A DNA stretch of 11,307 nt from Baffinella frigidus (GCA_026770585.1 MU646783.1:63131-74437), one strand, 5' to 3'; positions 8,395 to 10,890 are shown, numbered from the stretch's first letter. Notes: generated by a model not told the origin, from the letters alone. Numbers and translations are program-made.

Positions 8395-9368
8395 GGAGGT
8401 CCACAGGCTGCTTTCTCTGCTGGGGCATTTGCGGTGTTGCTCATCCTCGCAGGTAGCCCCCCCTCAACCCGAAACCCTACACCATGCATCCTATGCCATA
8501 TACCCCTACACCTGAAACCGTGCATCCTATGCGGTGTTGCTGCTTCTTGCAGGTAGCCCCCCCTCAACCCGAAACCCTACACCATGCATCCTATGCCATA
8601 TACCCCTACACCCGAAACCGTGCACCCTATGCGGTGTTGCTGCTTCTTGCAGGTAGCCCCCCCTCAACCCGAAACCCTACACCCTGAACGCTACCCACTC
8701 GACCCTACACTCCAAACCCTCAACCATAACTGTAGATCCCTCACCCCTCTCCCTATTCTGCCTGATGAAAAAGCGGGTTGGACCTATCGTTGGCGTTAAG
8801 TGGGGAACAATATAGGCCTACGGCCCCCCGAACCCATTAAACCCTTGGCTGTTTTCTCCGCTGGGGCATCCGCGGTGTTGCTCCTCCTTGCAGGTGGATC
8901 CACCCCTCAGCTGTCCCGTAAGTGCTCGGTAGGTGCATACGCCCTACGGTAGGGCCCTAAGACCTGCCTATCTGCGGTGTCGCTGTTCCTCGCGGGGAGC
9001 CCTCCTTCAACCCTACACCCTCAACCCTCAACCCTACACCCTCAACCCTCAACCCTACACCCTCAACCCTCAACCCTCAACCCTACACCCTCAACCCTCA
9101 ACCCTACACCCTCAACCCTCAACCCTCAAGGAACGTCCTGGGCATAGCCCTACCGTAGGACCCTAGGGCGGTCCGTGTCGTTGTTCACGACTCAAGGGAC
9201 ACCCCCCCACTCGCGAATACGGACACACACCGACTTAACCCGAGTAACCCCTGTACCCCCCCCCCCACAGGGCTGATGCGGAAGGAGGAGGAGAGCCCTG
9301 GCTTCCCGCGCGCGCGCAGGACAGAGTCGCGCCAGTCGCGCCATGGCGCATGGCAGCGCCACCGCTGA
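234..9368 (+). CDS. UbiB/ABC1 (ADCK2-like) atypical kinase, C-terminal part, nine exons, 5' incomplete
   Basis: Joining 234-329, 723-792, 1988-2100, 2704-2850, 3825-3899, 4530-4636, 5859-5950, 7771-7857 and 9271-9368 gives 294 codons plus a stop, with matching phases (0,1,0,0,0,2,1,1) and GT-AG introns throughout. Visible motifs: HADLHPGN (residues 27-34), which holds the catalytic Asp and metal-binding Asn; LVDAG (about 52-56), the DFG equivalent; then the helical UbiB C-lobe, including YATLVLNLLCLEGLAGAL. A hydrophobic stretch at about 244-265 looks like a C-terminal membrane helix, followed by a basic tail. ABC1/UbiB proteins are atypical kinases/ATPases linked to ubiquinone or other prenyl-lipid metabolism in mitochondria or plastids. 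The ADCK2 assignment rests on the LVDAG-to-C-terminus pattern recalled from the family. The N-lobe and start codon are outside the window, so targeting cannot be judged. No gene symbol is given because orthology was not tested. Confidence 0.85.
330..722 (+). repeat. intron 1, degenerate CCCTAAA/CCCGAAA/CCCCAAA repeat
   Basis: The intron starts GTACATCC and ends CAACAG. Almost its whole length is a degenerate heptamer-like C-rich repeat (CCCGAAA near the left, CCCCAAA in the middle, CCCTAAA towards the right). The first ten or so bases instead resemble the start of exon 2. Minus-strand reading of this repeat yields long G-F-x-V peptides that are artefacts. Confidence 0.85.
723..792 (+). CDS. 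exon 2: GNILVQ ... VLVDAG, metal-binding part of the kinase
   Basis: The acceptor is CAG at 720-722 and the donor GT at 793-794. Starting in phase 0 it encodes GNILVQRGDAKKGVE and then RVVLVDA, leaving one base that completes Gly with exon 3. The Asn of GN and the Asp of VDAG are the two expected metal ligands of ABC1 kinases. Four further copies of this exon follow in intron 2. This copy is chosen because it is the only one that lacks exon 1 sequence and still carries an acceptor directly at GN, so exon 1 can join to it without duplicating residues. Confidence 0.88.
949..1048 (+). pseudogene. exon 2 copy B, fused to exon 1 sequence without intron
   Basis: The frame reads LPRVNADLHPGNILVQRG, then DAKKEVESRVVLVDA, with the donor GT at 1049. 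It contains the end of exon 1 (ADLHP) joined directly to exon 2 (GNILVQ) with no intron. His of HAD is replaced by Asn. The frame is open throughout. AG at 946-947 (AAGATAG) is the only nearby acceptor candidate. It is probably a relic, but it could in principle be spliced. Confidence 0.75.
1175..1219 (+). pseudogene. exon 2 copy C, 3' half
   Basis: It contains only the second half of exon 2 (HAKKGVESRVVLVDA in frame) and the donor GT at 1220. Its sequence follows the exon 2 variant at 723-792 (GTCGAGTCAAGGGTCGTGTTG) rather than the variant shared by copies B, D and E. It has no GN motif. Confidence 0.75.
1377..1490 (+). pseudogene. exon 2 copy D, intronless fusion with an in-frame insertion
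   Basis: Like copy B it joins ADLHP directly to GN (NADLHPGNIPVQRG). Around 1431-1445 it has a 15-base in-frame insertion region (SSNLD) before DANTGVESRVVLVDA. The frame is still open to the donor GT at 1491. ILVQ has become IPVQ and His has become Asn, so as a kinase loop it looks weakened. Confidence 0.72.
1576..1620 (+). pseudogene. exon 2 copy E, 3' half
   Basis: It holds the last 45 bases of exon 2 in the B/D sequence class (GTGGAGTCTCGTGTCGTGCTG), ending at GATGCAG with GT following. After it the intron changes to a C-rich telomere-like sequence (CCCCAAAC, about 1625-1848). Confidence 0.72.
1622..1848 (+). repeat. degenerate CCCCAAAC/CCCTAAA block, middle of intron 2
   Basis: A run of CCCCAAACCCC, CCCAAATC and CCCTAAACT variants, with a short duplicate around 1621-1690 (GGTTACCCCAAATCCCACA against GGTTACCCCAAACCCCACA). 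No exon was found here. The open frame over this block has only Pro/Asn/Lys-rich repeat translation. Confidence 0.75.
1850..1966. mobile_element. MITE family 1, complete copy in intron 2 (TA target)
   Basis: Terminal inverted repeats CAGGGGTACCTCGCTCAT (left) and its complement (right end, 1949-1966) enclose about 80 bases rich in CCTAG and TAGGG. TA dinucleotides flank both ends (1848-1849 and 1967-1968), as expected of Tc1/mariner-type non-autonomous elements. It is 117 bp long and has no coding capacity. It lies about 20 bp before the acceptor of exon 3. Confidence 0.85.
1988..2100 (+). CDS. exon 3: C-lobe segment after the DAG motif
   Basis: The acceptor is GTGCAG at 1982-1987 and the donor GTACGT at 2101, a near-ideal consensus. 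The first two bases complete Gly; 37 codons follow, from MVAQLQNDEQDNFIGFLHTL to FVLKFSK. 'DAGMVAQL' continuing straight after the DFG-like motif is the pattern of UbiB/ADCK2 proteins, which helps fix both phase and order. The MITE at 1850-1966 ends only about 20 bases upstream of this exon. A nine-base copy of its end plus flank recurs at 2326-2372. Confidence 0.9.
2161..2183. other. perfect 10-bp hairpin with AAA loop in intron 3
   Basis: GGGCTCGCCA, then AAA, then TGGCGAGCCC: a perfect 10-bp GC-rich stem within an otherwise AT-richer intron. GTTCGCCAAAAG about 15 bases downstream repeats the loop side. No T-run follows and no function can be assigned. Confidence 0.7.
2326..2372 (+). pseudogene. 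copy of exon 3 end with donor and flank
   Basis: TTCTCCAAG followed by GT, then AGTAGAAGGATGTTCAATTCACTGA, matches the end of exon 3 and its intron flank at 2092-2138 (TTCTCCAAG, GT, CGTAGAAGGATGTTTAATTCACCGA). Only nine bases of exon remain. It shows that the duplicated unit included both exon end and intron. Confidence 0.7.
2459..2534 (+). pseudogene. exon 4 copy, 5' half, frameshifted
   Basis: GACCAGACC, then TCTCGGAGGAGGATAT, then GCGCTATGCGGAAGCTGTTTCT matches the first half of exon 4, but an extra base near 2469 breaks the frame and the acceptor CGGCAG has become CGGCAAG. The preceding intron end (AAGTGTCTCACATTTAAACCCC, then CCATCGG) is duplicated as well, matching 2637-2700. Confidence 0.78.
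2704..2850 (+). CDS. exon 4: helical C-lobe segment
   Basis: The acceptor is CAG at 2701-2703 and the donor GTAACC at 2851. Phase 0, 49 codons, from DQTCVSEEDIAAFQEAMRML to VLQTLRLHK. It is amphipathic and helical in appearance, as expected for the region between the DAG motif and the conserved VNYATLVLNLLCLEGL helix. It is the only whole copy: a frameshifted 5' half lies upstream at 2459-2534 and an in-frame 3' half downstream at 3093-3149. Confidence 0.9.
2856..2955 (+). repeat. interstitial telomere-like (CCCTAAA)n, intron 4
   Basis: Perfect CCCTAAA units run from about 2876, interspersed with CCTAAAA variants, then CACGCCAAACCCGAAACAC. The unit is the C-strand of TTTAGGG. It begins directly after the exon 4 donor. 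Confidence 0.9.
3093..3149 (+). pseudogene. exon 4 copy, 3' half, in frame
   Basis: Nineteen codons (HVDFGMVSRRVVQTLRLHK) match the end of exon 4 (NVDIGMVLRRVLQTLRLHK), followed by donor GTACAC. No matching acceptor stands at its left edge; the left flank is unrelated sequence. Together with 2459-2534 it makes up roughly one complete second copy, split around the intact exon. Confidence 0.78.
3152..3690. other. remainder of intron 4, mostly non-repetitive
   Basis: After a short CCCGAAACC run (about 3160-3230), this stretch is largely unique sequence with no exon I can support. GACTTTTCGTTTCGTGGTAC near 3261-3281 has an imperfect inverted partner at about 3604-3622 (GTACCACGAAACACTTTTCG). ATTCTCACCAGGGAAACACG at 3534-3553 recurs near 10937. 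Open frames here are short, and those on both strands lack domain features. Confidence 0.6.
3713..3739 (+). pseudogene. exon 5 copy, first nine codons
   Basis: VRIDVNYAT is repeated with one synonymous change (GAT/GAC), after the same CAG acceptor and a similar upstream flank (CTGAATCGCGCG against CTGAATCCTCGCGCG). It then breaks off into GTACCCACGTG. The period to exon 5 is 112 bp. Confidence 0.8.
3825..3899 (+). CDS. exon 5: conserved hydrophobic helix of UbiB kinases
   Basis: The acceptor is CAG at 3822-3824 and the donor GTGACA at 3900. Phase 0, 25 codons: VRIDVNYATLVLNLLCLEGL followed by AGALQ. The 'ATLVLNLLCLEGLAGAL' stretch matches the conserved ABC1 helix ending in LEGLGR-like sequence, recognisable by eye in ADCK2 and UbiB relatives. 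The first nine codons are duplicated at 3713-3739 together with the upstream acceptor. Confidence 0.9.
3906..4068 (+). repeat. telomere-like (CCCTAAA)n with CCCTATA variants, intron 5
   Basis: Long runs of CCCTAAA with CCCTATA and CCCTCAA variants, beginning directly after the exon 5 donor. GGTTGCGAGCCCCTAAACCCTAA is partly repeated around 4075-4110. Confidence 0.9.
4135..4215 (+). pseudogene. exon 6 copy i, frameshifted
   Basis: It matches exon 6 from CCGGAC to CCGTGGCC after a CAG acceptor, but one base is missing near 4148 (GCTCTCGAT against GCTGCTCGAT), shifting the frame. The 3' end (CGTTTGTGGCTACC) has diverged from exon 6 but is shared with copy ii. Confidence 0.8.
4231..4293 (+). repeat. 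(CCTAA)n pentamer array
   Basis: About eleven CCTAA/CCCAA units, the C-strand of TTAGG, lie between exon 6 copies i and ii. It is a different unit from the CCCTAAA blocks nearby. A two-unit remnant (ATAACCTAACCC) follows copy ii at about 4439-4450. Confidence 0.88.
4343..4432 (+). pseudogene. exon 6 copy ii, in frame but altered 3' end
   Basis: After CTGCAG it reads PDYSLLDGSKPLLEAYRIIP, then WPFNVRLWVARLIT and a stop. The first 22 or so codons are intact, so it could be used as an alternative exon, but it lacks the LFPCAYFFKR end and a clear donor. It lies 208 bp from copy i and 187 bp from exon 6. Confidence 0.75.
4530..4636 (+). CDS. exon 6: end of the conserved ABC1 domain
   Basis: The acceptor is GTTTGCAG at 4522-4529 and the donor GTAACC at 4637. 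It enters in phase 0, has 35 codons and ends with two bases of an Arg codon. The translation runs PDYSLLDGSKPLLEAYRIIP and then WPLNRVLFPCAYFFKR. The 'P-x-x-LLDGSKPLLEAYR' part corresponds to the LD-x-x-LLEAARP-like end of the ABC1 domain. Of five copies in the window it alone has the complete length, a clean frame and both splice sites. Confidence 0.87.
4848..4915 (+). pseudogene. exon 6 copy iv, 3' two thirds
   Basis: In frame it reads EVYRIISWPLNRVFFPCAYF, then FKR, followed by GTGATT as donor. It lacks the PDYSLLDGSKPLLEA part. Changes to exon 6 are few (CTCGTG for CCCGTG, CTTC for CCTC), so the copy is recent. Confidence 0.78.
5027..5051 (+). pseudogene. exon 6 copy v, last 23 or so bases
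   Basis: CCCGTGCGCCTACTTTTCAA and GCG match the end of exon 6 with one base deleted in the T-run, followed by GTAAAC. Only the end of the exon is left. Confidence 0.7.
5154..5193 (+). pseudogene. exon 7 copy a, acceptor mutated
   Basis: IHDKNHLATMRRD is preserved, but the acceptor CGGCAG has become CGGCAT, so this copy cannot be spliced at the usual place. It then breaks off into CTTTTCCAAACACG. Confidence 0.75.
5287..5330 (+). pseudogene. exon 7 copy b, internal deletion
   Basis: After CTCAG the frame reads ILRRDLEKDDLTRKRM: the HDKNHLATM codons are missing while RRDxEKxD remains. The acceptor is intact. The frame stops at TAA in the CCATAAATGG repeat. Confidence 0.65.
5360..5617. repeat. 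palindromic CCATWWATGG minisatellite between exon 7 copies
   Basis: CCATAAATGG (5360), CCATTAATGG (5381, 5608), CCATTTATGG (5500, 5522) and the variant CCATAAACGG (5478, 5544), mostly followed by AGGG or CGC. Five of the seven fit CC(A/T)6GG. The units flank and follow exon 7 copy c. Confidence 0.8.
5406..5541 (+). pseudogene. exon 7 copy c, open to its own stop
   Basis: An intact CGCAG acceptor is followed by IHDKNHLATMRRDREKED in the correct phase. Instead of RKRLQAISHA the frame runs LTHSPLHKRREPRPF into the palindromic minisatellite and stops at 5539-5541. If used as a terminal exon it would give a protein without the membrane helix. Confidence 0.65.
5649..5835 (+). pseudogene. exon 7 copy d, open to its own stop
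   Basis: A GGCAG acceptor, then IHDKNHLATMRRDREREDLT, then unrelated sequence open to TAA at 5833-5835. The first 19 codons equal exon 7 nearly base for base. The 3' half with donor is absent. It could be an alternative terminal exon or a relic. Confidence 0.65.
5859..5950 (+). CDS. exon 7: charged linker HDKNHLATMRRDREREDRKR
   Basis: The acceptor is GGCAG at 5854-5858 and the donor GTCCGA at 5951. The first base completes Arg with exon 6; 30 codons follow (IHDKNHLATMRRDREREDRK, then RLQAISHAGA) and one base is left over. The segment is strongly charged and lies just before the membrane helix. About nine related pieces surround it, some with only its 5' half and some with only its 3' half. 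If the donor is not used, the frame runs on to a stop at 6001-6003, giving a shorter protein without the membrane helix. Confidence 0.72.
6048..6110 (+). pseudogene. exon 7 copy f, 3' part
   Basis: TMGRDREKEDRRRVEAASHA in frame, ending at CGCAG with GT following. It matches the second two thirds of exon 7 (MRRDREREDRKRLQAISHAG). No acceptor in front, so it is a fragment. Confidence 0.72.
6255..6315 (+). pseudogene. exon 7 copy g, 3' part
   Basis: GTGATGCGACGCGACC, then GAGGATCGCAGGCGCG, then GTTTCACACACAG with GT following. It corresponds to VMRRDRGQEDRRRVEAVSHT. The acceptor and the IHDKNHLA codons are missing. Confidence 0.7.
6390..6424 (+). pseudogene. exon 7 copy h, last third
   Basis: GCAAGCGCCTCCAGGCTGTT, then TCACACACAG and GT, matching RKRLQAxSH of exon 7. 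A second weaker piece lies near 6527-6552 (GGCGCATCGAGGCCGCC). Confidence 0.65.
6711..6785 (+). pseudogene. exon 7 copy j, nearly full length
   Basis: After ACTAGAG the frame reads NHLRMMRSDREREDLMRLQA, then VSHT. It lacks IHDK and the normal GGCAG acceptor, and the donor region is changed to CACAGTCGAC. The frame stays open to a TAG around 6847. Confidence 0.68.
7200..7560. other. AT-rich end of intron 7 with a 34-bp tandem duplication
   Basis: Two copies of ACCTATTTTTAATRGATTTA with TCGAATTWAAACT (7477-7510 and 7511-7544) lie side by side. Around 7213-7345, (A)GAATCTGTCCTGGT and AGATTCTGTCTTGGTC are similar, and AAGATAGC motifs recall the intron 2 repeat. No exon seen. Confidence 0.7.
7594..7705 (+). 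repeat. (GA)n microsatellite before exon 8
   Basis: About 112 bases of GAGAGA with a few interruptions (GAGC, GGGAGA, AAAG). It ends 65 bases before the exon 8 acceptor. Arg-Glu or Ser-Leu open frames over it are artefacts of the dinucleotide repeat. Confidence 0.95.
7771..7857 (+). CDS. exon 8: C-terminal membrane helix
   Basis: The acceptor is GGGCAG at 7765-7770 and the donor GTGCAA at 7858. Its first two bases complete Glu with the spare base of exon 7; 28 codons follow (GGISDAVHKVLVP, then AAFSAGASAVLLLLA) and one base is left. The AAFSAGxxAVLLLLAG stretch is a probable membrane helix, and UbiB-family proteins commonly end in such helices. Copies downstream differ mostly at third positions or by conservative changes in this frame (for example GCC/GCG and CTC/CTT), which supports it as coding. 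The exact left boundary is less certain because a GA microsatellite lies just upstream. Confidence 0.62.
7899..7958. mobile_element. MITE family 2, truncated copy next to exon 8 copy
   Basis: TCCCTTAAGTG, then GTAGGCTCATACGCCCTACC, then CCTAGGACCTGCCTAGG matches the reverse orientation of the complete element at 8059-8158. Only its first half is present, and a copy of exon 8 begins directly after it (7965). Confidence 0.7.
7965..8010 (+). pseudogene. exon 8 copy, membrane-helix part
   Basis: AAFSAGAFAVLLLLA in frame after CTCAG, followed by GTAGCC. The helix codons are conserved apart from Ser to Phe and synonymous changes. It lacks the GGISDAVHKVLVP start. An AG stands exactly at its left edge, but using it would not keep the phase of exon 7. 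Confidence 0.7.
8059..8158. mobile_element. MITE family 2, complete copy
   Basis: A perfect inverted repeat of TATCCCTTAAGTGGCG (8057-8072) with CGCCACTTAAGGGATA (8145-8160) bounds an element of about 100 bp, with TA at both sides. The interior is CTAGGCAGGTCCTAGGGCCC, then TACCGTAGGGCGTATGCGCC. No coding capacity. The repeat unit that surrounds it occurs without the insertion at 8480-8530 and 8580-8630. Confidence 0.82.
8189..8210 (+). pseudogene. exon 8 copy, last 22 bases
   Basis: GCGGTGTTGCTGCCTCTTGC followed by AG and GTGCAC: AVLLPLA in frame. A minimal end copy with the donor. Confidence 0.65.
8220..8398. repeat. (GGGTTGA)n array, G-rich on + strand
   Basis: GGGTTGA and GAGTTGA heptamers run for about 180 bases. 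This is the inverse of the CCCTCAA unit at 9008-9129 and of most telomere-like blocks here, which have the C-rich strand on +. Confidence 0.9.
8407..8452 (+). pseudogene. exon 8 copy, membrane-helix part
   Basis: AAFSAGAFAVLLILA in frame after CACAG, followed by GTAGCC. It forms the first unit of the 100-bp tandem repeat. Confidence 0.68.
8431..8690 (+). repeat. 100-bp tandem repeat, exon 8 end plus donor plus intron
   Basis: GCGGTGTTGCT starts at 8431, 8531 and 8631, exactly 100 bp apart. Each unit holds the last 22 bases of exon 8, a GTAGCC donor, CCCCCTCAACCCGAAACCCT, ACACCATGCATCCTATGCC and CCCCTACACC. The second and third exon ends (8531-8552, 8631-8652) read AVLLLLA. Confidence 0.88.
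8848..8893 (+). pseudogene. exon 8 copy, membrane-helix part
   Basis: AVFSAGASAVLLLLA in frame, followed by GTGGAT. Differences to exon 8 are one Ala to Val change and silent third-position changes. No acceptor AG stands directly at its left edge. Confidence 0.68.
8914..8970. mobile_element. MITE family 2, truncated copy fused to exon 8 fragment
   Basis: TCCCGTAAGTG, then GCATACGCCCTACGGTAGGG, then CCTAAGACCTGCCTA matches half of the element at 8059-8158. It is followed at once by GCGGTGTCGCTGTTCCTCGC (8974-8995), an exon 8 end (AVSLFLAG). The same join as at 7899-7965 suggests that element and exon piece were duplicated together. Confidence 0.65.
9008..9129 (+). repeat. (CCCTCAA)n/(CCCTACA)n array, 21-bp higher order
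   Basis: CCCTACACCCTCAACCCTCA plus A recurs, so a three-heptamer unit of 21 bp is repeated with small changes. It ends about 140 bp before the exon 9 acceptor. Confidence 0.88.
9271..9368 (+). CDS. exon 9: basic C-terminal tail and stop
   Basis: A long C-tract and ACAG acceptor end at 9270. The first two bases complete Gly after exon 8, giving 'LLLLA-GLMRKEEESPGFPRAR', and the frame continues through an Arg-rich tail to TGA at 9366-9368. A helix followed directly by RKEEE is typical of a membrane anchor with a charged flank. The matching phase and immediate continuation of the hydrophobic run support the exon, but it has no family motif of its own. Its last bases and stop are duplicated 131 bp downstream. 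Confidence 0.57.
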
Positions 9369-9585
9369 GCCGTGTGACCGTCCTTCTGCCGGACGTCTTT
9401 CTACCGGAACGTCCTTCTACCGGAACGTCCTTCTATGTAGAACGTCTTTCTACCGGAGCAAGACGGGAGCGTCATGGTGTTTGGCAGCGCCACCGCTGAG
9501 CCGTGTGGCCGTCCTTCTACCGGGCGTCTTTCTACCGGAACGTCCTTCTATAAGTAGAACGTCCTTCTACCGGAGCACTCTGGGA
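9342..9585 (+). repeat. 131-bp tandem duplication across the gene's stop codon
   Basis: CATGG at 9342 and 9473 begin two copies that share GGCAGCGCCACCGCTGAGCC and then repeated ACGTCCTTCTACCGGA units. The first copy contains the end of exon 9 with TGA; the second repeats the TGA in the 3' flank. CTTCTATGTAGAACG and CTTCTATAAGTAGAACG form small inverted repeats inside. Confidence 0.82.
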
Positions 9586-9668
9586 CACGACAGGCTTCAT
9601 AACCGATGCTCTTACCCCGGGAGGGTCCGGGCTGTCGTGGAGGCCCTACAGGCTGTAGGGTGGTTCTA

Positions 9669-9746
9669 CAGGGGTACCTCGCTCATAAGAAACCGCCCCC
9701 CCCCTAGGACCACCATAGGGCCCTAGGCATAGGCCTACATGTATCC
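9669..9746. mobile_element. MITE family 1, left half only
   Basis: TA then CAGGGGTACCTCGCTCATAA begins the element, followed by GAAACCGCCCCCCCCCTAGG and the CCTAGGCATAGGCCTAC interior. The right inverted repeat is missing; unrelated sequence starts at about 9747. Confidence 0.75.
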
Positions 9747-10018
9747 TTTCAGGAGGATTGGTCGGTCTGGCACTGAGAGTACATGTATTTCACGATTACA
9801 AGGCGGTTGCCCGATTGGCCTCCTTCAGGTTTTGAGTCTCGGCGACGCACTTCGTTTTGGGGACCACCGATCTTTTGGTCCCTAGAGCGAAACGGTTTTG
9901 GGGCCCTGGTGGCTATGTCTGGGCCGTTTGACCAGGCCATAATCAGGTACAAATCCACTGATTTTACAGTGAATTCACTACCTCGAGACGTATAGCCACT
10001 GGCTGTCGCGACCGACCA
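9747..10018. other. non-repetitive stretch with overlapping open frames, no recognised product
   Basis: About 270 bases without any of the window's repeats. An open frame of 70 codons runs on + at 9783-9995 (includes LPDWPPSGFESRR and GFGALVAMSGPFD) and one of 69 codons on - at 9749-9958. Neither shows a motif I know, and both use the same DNA. The start context cannot be judged. It may be the edge of an older transposon or chance. Confidence 0.35.
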
Positions 10019-10036
10019 CGCGGTCGGCGCGCCGAC

Positions 10037-10040
<4 letters not shown>
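10019..10040. repeat. 22-bp perfect palindrome around GGCGCGCC
   Basis: CGCGGTCGGCG followed by CGCCGACCGCG is a perfect inverted repeat without a loop. It is directly followed by the CT microsatellite. Confidence 0.9.

Positions 10041-10079
<39 letters not shown>
10041..10079 (+). repeat. (CT)n microsatellite
   Basis: Nineteen uninterrupted CT units after the palindrome. Confidence 0.95.
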
Positions 10080-10082
<3 letters not shown>

Positions 10083-10103
10083 CAGCACAGTGGTGATACT
10101 GTA

Positions 10104-10220
10104 CAGGGGTACCTCGCTCATAAGAAACCGCCACCCCCTAGGACCCTACAGTAGGCCTATGCCTAGGGCCCTATGGTGGTCTTAGGGGGGGGGGCGTTTC
10201 TTATGAGCGAGGTACCCCTG
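10104..10220. mobile_element. MITE family 1, complete copy
   Basis: Inverted repeats CAGGGGTACCTCGCTCATAA with GAAACCGCC, and the matching complement at the right end, TA on both sides. It has the same 117-bp length as the copy at 1850-1966, with a different interior order of CCTAGG and TAGGCCTA motifs. Confidence 0.87.
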
Positions 10221-10271
10221 TAGGGTCCTAGGGTGGGCCGGTTTCTTATGAGCGAGGTACATGTACCCCTG
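10221..10271. mobile_element. MITE family 1, right half joined to the previous copy
   Basis: TAGGGTCCTAGGGTGGGCCG, then GTTTCTTATGAGCGAGGTAC, then ATGTACCCCTG: a second right end directly behind the first, with six extra bases (ATGTAC type) inside the inverted repeat. Confidence 0.75.
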
Positions 10272-10317
10272 TATGCGTCTAGGCACATACGTGGCCATGC
10301 CCACAAATTTGAGGGCC

Positions 10318-10388
10318 TAGAGGTCCTAGGCAGGTCCTAGGGCCCTACCGTAGGGCGTATGAGCCTACTGGGCTCTTAAGGCATAGCC
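10318..10388. mobile_element. MITE family 2, partial copy
   Basis: CCTAGGCAGGTCCTAGGGCC, then CTACCGTAGGGCGTATGAGC, then CTCTTAAGGCATAG matches the right half of the complete element at 8059-8158. The left inverted repeat is not seen. Confidence 0.65.
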
Positions 10389-10406
10389 CTACCGGGAACG
10401 ACCCTA

Positions 10407-10511
10407 CAGGGGTACCTCGCTCATAAGAAACCGCCCACCCTCTAGGACCCTAGGGATAGCCTACTGTAGGGTCCTAGGCGGATGCGGTTTCTTATGAGCG
10501 AGGTACCCCTG
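10407..10511. mobile_element. MITE family 1, complete copy, 105 bp
   Basis: Both inverted repeats (CAGGGGTACCTCGCTCATAA and its complement) and flanking TA are present; the interior is about 12 bp shorter than in the 117-bp copies. Confidence 0.85.
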
Positions 10512-10578
10512 TAGGGCGGCGCGTGTCATCGTTCACGAGTAACCTCTGTACTCGCAAGTCAGCCCATTGCATGCCCTA

Positions 10579-10696
10579 CAGGGGTACCTCGCTCACAAGA
10601 AACGCCCACCCCTCTAGGACCAGCATAGGGCCCTAGACATGGTCCCTACTGTAGGGTCCTAGGGGGGGGCGGTTTCTTATGAGCGAGGTACCCCTG
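10579..10696. mobile_element. MITE family 1, complete copy
   Basis: Inverted repeats with one difference in the left arm (CTCACAAG for CTCATAAG), TA on both sides, 118 bp, with a CCCTACTGTAGGGTCCTAGG interior. Confidence 0.85.
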
Positions 10697-10739
10697 TACT
10701 GTCCCCCACCACTCAGCAGACACCGGTGACTTTCATAGG

Positions 10740-10890
10740 GAAACTCCTGGAAAGTTGGGTAGTTTCCCTACGGAATTATGTAGCACCTAGCTACCGTAGG
10801 CCGTAGGGCTCCTAGCTAGGACCTCCTTTCCTACGAGCCCTCGGCCTACTGTAGGAGGTCCTAGGCAATGCCGTAGGCGAGACTACCTTC
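10740..10890. repeat. TAGG/CCTA-rich partly palindromic stretch
   Basis: GGGAAACTCCTGGAAAGTTG is followed by AGTTTCCC, an imperfect fold-back, then CACCTAGCTACCGTAGGCCG and GGCCTACTGTAGGAGGTCCT. It resembles MITE interiors, but no terminal inverted repeat could be fixed. Confidence 0.5.

Noticed and set aside
9343-9726. 127-codon plus-strand open frame starting at the ATG in exon 9
   Set aside because: It reads the end of exon 9 in a wrong frame, then the 131-bp duplicate and a MITE end (RGTSLIRNRPP), so it is repeat translation.
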